Assembly (NCBI GenBank): GCA_900539095.1
Contig: UQAR01000047.1
Coordinates: forward strand, 1 to 18,112
DNA: 18,112 nucleotides
From: an uncultured Ruminococcus sp.
GTDB lineage: Bacteria; Bacillota; Clostridia; Oscillospirales; Ruminococcaceae
Direction of reading: 5' to 3'
A model generated the notes under the pieces. That model had not been told where the DNA came from. It worked only from the letters and a program-made list of their open reading frames with translations, and did no database searches. A program made the position numbers and the translations under genes. This document shows, in pieces, positions 14,005 through 18,112 of the stretch; position 1 is the first letter of the stretch, and each line of letters begins with the position of its first letter.

Positions 14005-14220
14005 TCAGATAGAATAAGCTCTCGCCATATACTCGTCAAACTGCCTGCGCTTTATAAGCCTTTTGTTCCCCACCCACAAAACGAACGGACAGCGTTCGTC
14101 TGCCGTGAGTTCTCTCAGCTTGTGCTGACCGATGTTTGAATAAACGGCGGCTTCCTCGATAGTGAGGTTTTGCTTTTGAAATATAGGGACGTTGAGTTCC
14201 CTTTCTCTGACAATATCCAT
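14005..14220 (-). CDS. xis: Excisionase, Tn916 Xis type
   Basis: This 71-residue basic protein has the length and pattern of Tn916 Xis: PIFQKQNLTIEEAAVYSNIG, then HKLRELTADE, then a hydrophobic strand and NKRLIKRRQFDEYM. That is a MerR-like winged helix-turn-helix. Such proteins bend attachment-site DNA and push the integrase toward excision. AAGGAGG (14230-14236) lies nine bases before the ATG. It sits between the P-loop ATPase gene (64 bases upstream) and int (66 bases downstream), all on the minus strand, so the three are likely co-transcribed. Confidence 0.9.
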   Translation of the reverse strand: MDIVRERELNVPIFQKQNLTIEEAAVYSNIGQHKLRELTADERCPFVLWVGNKRLIKRRQFDEYMARAYSI

Positions 14221-14284
14221 AATAGTTTACCTCCTTGGTATCTTGAAAATAATGTATTAGTGTAAAATAAGACTTTGCTCCTTT

Positions 14285-16165
14285 TTATGGGCGTTGTTCG
14301 ACTTTCTTTCTATTCTTTAGAAAACTACGGTTAGTATGGAGCTCGTATGTTTCTTGGTCGTCTATGTCTTCAAAACAGTCGTCCGAGTTATCGCCCCAAC
14401 TGCCATAATCAGAAGATCTTGACGTATCGTCCCAGCCATAATGCACTTCGTCTGCCGATATATTGGCGATCTCGGCCTGACATTCTTTCAATCTCTGCAA
14501 GTATAGCTGATAATACTTTCTGCTCTTGTCCTCTGAAATAGTAGATGTGTACTCGCCGCCGATAACTTTGAGCAGACCGTAATATCTTAGCTGCGCCGAT
14601 ACTTTTTGTTTGCTGGGTACTACCTCAAGCTCTAATCTGGTTTTCAGCCAATTTGTCAAAACATCAGCTTCAACGCAAAGGTAAGCACCGTCAAAATAAA
14701 AGATGTATCGTTGCAGATATTTGTATTTCCTTGCTTTTTTCGCTTCTTTGGAATATTCGGCAAAATCGGCGGACACAATGTCCTCTTGATATATGCCGCA
14801 AAGTATCTCGTCAATAAATTCTCTGCCGATCTTATTATCATCAGTCAAACAATGGTCTATCGTATCGTTGATACAGATTTCTATCGAGGTCTTGCATATG
14901 TTGGATAAGTCTTTGATATGCTCGTCTGTAAGATCGTGCTGTTCTTTGAGGTAGCGTTTAAAAATATCAAGCGTGATACAAAGTATCTGATAAGTACGCA
15001 TTATCCGCTTGAGCTTGCCGCTATTTTCAGCGTGGATATTGCTATTATCGTTCTTGCTTTTGTAATACGCCGCTTCACCGGATATTTTTTCATAATTCAG
15101 GCACGACCACAAGATGAAGTCTTTAAGAAATGCAATATACTTTCCGTGTTCTTTTTTCAGTATGGTAAGTTCATCGCTGTCAAAGGCATTTTCAAGATGA
15201 ACTAACAAACACCTGTTTATGGTGCTGTTGTTTTTTATGACATATTCTGCTGTAACGATAGCGATGTTGTCAAGTTTCACCTTGATGTCTTTGTAATGGC
15301 AGTTTCCGCTGCTTTGATTCATTTGGATAAAATCGCAGAGCTTTGCTTCGTTGGAATTTCTTATTCTCGATGAAACTGTGCGATTCAAGTCGTCGATAAC
15401 TATCAATGAATCTTTCAGTTTTGCAGCTTTCTTGATTGCATATTTGTCGCTTGATAATGAAACGATGTTGTCGTGATCTTCAAAAATATCGCTGAGCAGT
15501 TTTGAAAATTCCGTCTTGCCAAGACCTGAATCGGCGTAAATGTATATGGTAAAACCGTATTCGTCCAGCTCGTTCTCGAACATCGGCTTGACATAAGCGA
15601 CTAAGGACGCTATGAATGCCGCCGGCGGGAACGATGATGAATTTATCAGTTTGTCGAGATATAAAGTAAAGTCGCCGCTGTTATCGCTTTTCTTTAGCCT
15701 TATAGTGCTTTCAGAGATAACAGGGTCTTCGTCGGAAGCGTTGACGACCTCGTTGCCTAAGCCAAAAACGATCTTGCCGTTTTGCAGTTTCAAGTAGCCT
15801 TGATCTATGGAGTAATTTTCCTCAGGCGTTTGACCGAATACGCTCAGTTTTACTACCGACGATATGAATTTTGAAAACAGATTGTCGCTGCAAAGTGCAT
15901 ATATTTGATGATCAAAAAATATGTCTAAAGCCTTTCCTTCTATCGCAAGCGCTAATGGGCAATCGAAACTATACGTCTTATCCTGCTCAGCTAGCTTGAT
16001 GTGAAATCTGACGTACTTAGTACAAATGTGCTGGGTATTGATAGTGGAATAAAACTCTAATTGCGTTATCGACCATTCTGTGATTTTGCCTTTTGAGTTG
16101 TAATAACAGCCGTCTTTTAGTATATACTCCTGCGGAATTTTTGGTTTTAGTAGTAAAGTTTTCAT
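14285..16165 (-). CDS. P-loop ATPase of the mobile element, possible replication protein
   Basis: The start at 16165 (626 residues) follows AGGAGGG by about seven bases; the frame opens further up at 16231 without a ribosome site. The N-terminal part (1-180) is unrecognised beta-rich sequence. A NTPase domain follows: Walker A ADSGLGKT (211-218; K217, T218), Walker B SLIVIDDL (253-260; D258, D259), a sensor-1-like IAIVTAE (301-307) and an arginine-finger-like NR (317-318). A C-terminal region near 540-570 may be a winged helix (KVSAQLRYYGLLKVIGGE), and the tail is acidic. This order recalls DUF927/SF3-like helicases or replication ATPases of plasmids and integrative elements, but I cannot assign a family. 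Being first in the cassette with xis and int, and next to a repeat-rich intergenic region, it could initiate element replication. Confidence 0.78.
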   Translation of the reverse strand: MKTLLLKPKIPQEYILKDGCYYNSKGKITEWSITQLEFYSTINTQHICTKYVRFHIKLAEQDKTYSFDCPLALAIEGKALDIFFDHQIYALCSDNLFSKFISSVVKLSVFGQTPEENYSIDQGYLKLQNGKIVFGLGNEVVNASDEDPVISESTIRLKKSDNSGDFTLYLDKLINSSSFPPAAFIASLVAYVKPMFENELDEYGFTIYIYADSGLGKTEFSKLLSDIFEDHDNIVSLSSDKYAIKKAAKLKDSLIVIDDLNRTVSSRIRNSNEAKLCDFIQMNQSSGNCHYKDIKVKLDNIAIVTAEYVIKNNSTINRCLLVHLENAFDSDELTILKKEHGKYIAFLKDFILWSCLNYEKISGEAAYYKSKNDNSNIHAENSGKLKRIMRTYQILCITLDIFKRYLKEQHDLTDEHIKDLSNICKTSIEICINDTIDHCLTDDNKIGREFIDEILCGIYQEDIVSADFAEYSKEAKKARKYKYLQRYIFYFDGAYLCVEADVLTNWLKTRLELEVVPSKQKVSAQLRYYGLLKVIGGEYTSTISEDKSRKYYQLYLQRLKECQAEIANISADEVHYGWDDTSRSSDYGSWGDNSDDCFEDIDDQETYELHTNRSFLKNRKKVEQRP

Positions 16166-16194
16166 AAGAAACCCTCCTTTTAAGTAAGTAACAG

Positions 16195-16223
16195 TTGAAA
16201 TATCTGTAAATAAGTGATATAAT
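16195..16223 (+). promoter_or_regulatory. Promoter of the unknown gene at 16435
   Basis: TTGAAA (16195-16200), a 17-base spacer and TATAAT (16218-16223) on the plus strand. The transcript would begin near 16230, giving a leader of about 205 bases that contains all the inverted repeats listed below. The minus-strand ATPase promoter must overlap or face this one, since its gene starts at 16165. Confidence 0.65.
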
Positions 16224-16243
16224 AGAAGCACTATAAAACTGCT

Positions 16244-16312
16244 GACAGATAGTATTTTTGTTATGCTTTACCTCTATAAGATCATCTGTCTGTTTAGAGT
16301 TTATCATAACAA
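16244..16312. repeat. Two interleaved inverted repeats in the divergent region
   Basis: GACAGAT (16244-16250) is inverted as ATCTGTC (16284-16290). TTGTTATG (16258-16265) is inverted as CATAACAA (16305-16312). The two pairs interlock, so both hairpins cannot form as simple nested stems, although a pseudoknot or two alternative structures could. They lie in the leader of the 16435 gene. Confidence 0.5.
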
Positions 16313-16315
16313 GAA

Positions 16316-16347
16316 CCGTTAACGCAAAGAGGTTAACGGGTTAACGG
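16316..16347. repeat. Three copies of an 8-mer, iteron- or operator-like
   Basis: CCGTTAAC (16316-16323), then eight bases, then GTTAACGG (16332-16339) and at once a second GTTAACGG (16340-16347). The first copy is the exact inverse of the others, so the block is built on an 8-base grid. Such layouts are found in iterons of replication origins and in operators bound by dimeric regulators. It lies between the ATPase and the unknown 402-residue protein. Confidence 0.65.
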
Positions 16348-16434
16348 CAAGTAGACGCCTACAAAATTTCCAACTGATTTTTATGCTATTTGTACATATG
16401 CGCTGATTTATGTTGAAAAGGAGGAAACATTAAA

Positions 16435-17643
16435 ATGGAAGAAACTCAGAAAAGTTCGTATCTTTCTCTAGGTATCTTTTTGAAACTCTTGTCAAGGTAT
16501 ACTAGAAAAGATAAGAGCATAGCAGAAAAAAGATTTTTAGGAGCAAATAATACTGTGATTTCGACAACTATCTTCAAGTATTTTATTTCTGCGCTTACTT
16601 TGAAATGGTATACTGATGATAATGAGCGATCAGATACATTGAAGAGCTTAAACAGCAATCTGATAAATTGCAAAAAGGAACTCTTTAATTTTAAATTCCT
16701 TATGACGGAAAAAGATGAGATAAAAGCGGCATTTATAAGAGATGTACAGTCCGATAAGCCGACAGCACTTGTGTTTATGACTGAATTTGTTCTGTACTGC
16801 ATTGATGAAAATAAATGCAGGCAAATGGTCGACGAACTGCTCAGAGCGATAAGAGATGATAATGACATTGCCGACGATACAGAGTTTTACATTTTCGGGA
16901 ACGGCAAAAGTACGAGCAAAAGAAAAATGGTCGATAAACAGTTTAACTTTACCGCAGACTGTTTTCTGCTGGGAGTATGGCATTTTCTCATCAGAGAGCG
17001 TTCGGAAAGCAACCGCATTGGCCGTGATACACTTGTTGATTGGTACGGCACTTCAACTGAGACATATGGTAAAAGCCAAATAGGTACTGAACTAAGACGC
17101 AACGTATGGGAACCGCTAGGACGTGAAATAAGGGTCATCCCGTCTGAACACACGATAGTTAAAGAAGAAAAAGCAGTTTCGCAGGATAATGTAAAGCAAG
17201 AGCATAGGCTGTTCGTTTATGATATGAACAGTCTTTCGGAAGAGGAACAAGAGAGTTTGGAGCGTTTGAAGAAGAGCCGCATACTTCGGGATCTTTTGAG
17301 AGCGTGTCATATCGGTACTTGTGGCGTTGAAGGTAATAACAACTTTGAAAATAATCATCGCTTTTTTGTTATGGCATTAAAAAGATGCGATCAGTTCGTT
17401 TTCAATAATAACTATGCTAAACGTATCAAAGATGACATTATCACTCTTAAAGATTGGCTTGAAGCTTTTGTGAAATTGATCAAGCCAAACGATAAATCAT
17501 ATTCAGCATATAGTGACCGTGTGAAAGCAAGTATAATTAGATACCAAAAAATCCTTGATGAAGTTTACACTACACTATATGGATCCCGTCCTGCGCTAAG
17601 TGGCGAACGGATAAGTTTGCTTTTATCCGTGGTTAAAATATGA
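16435..17643 (+). CDS. Unknown 402-residue protein of the mobile element
   Basis: No family could be named. The protein is soluble, rich in charged residues and probably mostly helical, without a signal peptide. The N-terminal third has hydrophobic helices (SLGIFLKLLSRY, 11-22; IFKYFISALTLKWY, 46-59). The most motif-like part is FLLGVWHFL (177-185) followed by N193, GRDTL (196-200) and W203, a pattern I have the impression of meeting in other uncharacterised element-borne proteins; this is memory and not a search. A Glu/Lys-rich linker (about 240-285) precedes a helical C-terminal half. The start follows AAGGAGG by 10 bases. The gene diverges from the ATPase-xis-int cassette and ends before a strong bidirectional terminator, so it is a single-gene unit. 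A regulator, replication partner or defence protein are all possible. Confidence 0.75.
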   Translation: MEETQKSSYLSLGIFLKLLSRYTRKDKSIAEKRFLGANNTVISTTIFKYFISALTLKWYTDDNERSDTLKSLNSNLINCKKELFNFKFLMTEKDEIKAAFIRDVQSDKPTALVFMTEFVLYCIDENKCRQMVDELLRAIRDDNDIADDTEFYIFGNGKSTSKRKMVDKQFNFTADCFLLGVWHFLIRERSESNRIGRDTLVDWYGTSTETYGKSQIGTELRRNVWEPLGREIRVIPSEHTIVKEEKAVSQDNVKQEHRLFVYDMNSLSEEEQESLERLKKSRILRDLLRACHIGTCGVEGNNNFENNHRFFVMALKRCDQFVFNNNYAKRIKDDIITLKDWLEAFVKLIKPNDKSYSAYSDRVKASIIRYQKILDEVYTTLYGSRPALSGERISLLLSVVKI

Positions 17644-17735
17644 ATCTCGTTCATACTTTATGTTGAGCTGAATTGAATGCTAAATCAAATACTGCTCATT
17701 TCCTTATAAATACATTGAAATTTATTTCTAAACTA

Positions 17736-17789
17736 AAAACCGCAAGTTTTATGCTGTTGATTCAAAAAACGGCTTGAACTTGCGGTTTT
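17736..17789. terminator. Bidirectional terminator after the unknown gene
   Basis: AAAACCGCAAGTT (17736-17748) pairs perfectly with AACTTGCGGTTTT (17777-17789). Inside the 28-base loop GCTGTT and AACGGC can form a further short stem with one G-U pair. The A and T ends suit both directions. It lies about 93 bases after the stop codon. Confidence 0.85.
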
Positions 17790-18063
17790 ATTCTTTTTAT
17801 AATATGTGTACTCTAATAATTTCCATTTAAAAGTATCTTTATTGCTTTACGACTGGCAAAGTGAAATGCAAATATATTCACATTGATAGCTGTGCGTAAT
17901 TTTGTGCGATATATATAAGGATAAGTATTCTTGAAAAAAATGAACAGCTTAGAGCTGTAGGTCTTCCCCTTTATCCCCAAGTATTCTTAATATCTATTCT
18001 TACTCTTATAAATCAGTAATAAAAGTATGATATTGTATCCGGCTAAATGGGTCTATAATAAAC
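17790..18063. other. Non-coding tail of the contig
   Basis: No open frame of note on either strand. It holds the repeat group at 17919-17988 and a lone TATAAT at 18054-18059 with only a poor -35 match, possibly a promoter for a gene beyond the contig. It is AT-rich like the rest of the element, and no attachment-site repeat matching the TGCACCA cluster was found. Confidence 0.5.
17919..17988. repeat. Direct repeat and nested hairpins in the tail
   Basis: AAGTATTCTT occurs twice (17923-17932 and 17979-17988), 56 bases apart. Between them ACAGCT-TAG-AGCTGT (17944-17958) is a tight 6-base-pair hairpin, enclosed by GGATAA (17919-17924) and TTATCC (17971-17976), which can pair. This could be a small structured RNA, an origin or recombination site, or chance in AT-rich DNA. 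Confidence 0.35.
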
Positions 18064-18112
18064 CTGTCTCTTATACACATCTGACGCTGCCGACGAATTA
18101 GACGGTGTAGAT
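18064..18112. other. Nextera i5-side adapter (sequencing artefact)
   Basis: CTGTCTCTTATACACATCT (18064-18082) is the reverse complement of the Tn5 mosaic end. GACGCTGCCGACGA (18083-18096) is the read-1 handle, ATTAGACG (18097-18104) is the reverse complement of CGTCTAAT (the i5 index S510), and GTGTAGAT begins the P5 arm. This is not genome. Confidence 0.98.

Overview
The window reads as an assembled contig from a low-to-middle GC, anaerobic gut Firmicute, most like a Ruminococcus or other Oscillospiraceae. The pointers are strong AGGAGG ribosome sites, lipoprotein glycoside hydrolases, a CotH-type lipoprotein, a type III pantothenate kinase beside an ECF transporter S component, and an iron-dependent alcohol dehydrogenase. 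The genus is an inference from gene content only. The first 45 and last 49 bases are not biological: they are Illumina Nextera adapters with index bases, so about 18.0 kb (46-18063) is genomic.

Chromosomal part (46-about 11720). From the left: a minus-strand GNAT acetyltransferase cut by the adapter; a minus-strand iron-containing alcohol dehydrogenase; then a plus-strand pair for vitamin B5 use (ECF S component plus coaX), whose leader may hide its own ribosome site. Next come a plus-strand CotH-family lipoprotein and, convergent to it, a two-gene minus-strand operon of GH43 (cytoplasmic) and GH5 (surface lipoprotein) enzymes, probably for plant polysaccharide use. Two short GC-rich hairpins of a repeat-family type and a bidirectional terminator separate the two sides. 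A divergent promoter region then leads into the housekeeping pair greA-lysS.

Mobile part (about 11760-18063). Just after lysS the character changes to more AT-rich, poorly conserved genes. There is a cluster of TGCACCA repeats, an orphan gene of unknown function with its own promoter, and a minus-strand cassette of P-loop ATPase, Tn916-type excisionase and tyrosine integrase. Divergent from the cassette is an unknown 402-residue protein whose leader is packed with inverted repeats, including three copies of an 8-mer (CCGTTAAC / GTTAACGG). I read this as one end of an integrative element inserted behind lysS; the far end is not in the window. No relaxase, coupling protein or phage structural gene is visible, so it could be a small mobilizable or satellite-type island, or the int end of a larger element.

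The most novel parts are the two unknown proteins (11982-12608 and 16435-17643), the P-loop protein next to the repeat-rich leader (a possible replication module), the TGCACCA cluster (a candidate attachment region), and the putative Shine-Dalgarno-sequestering leader before the ECF gene. All functions were read by eye; no database search was possible.
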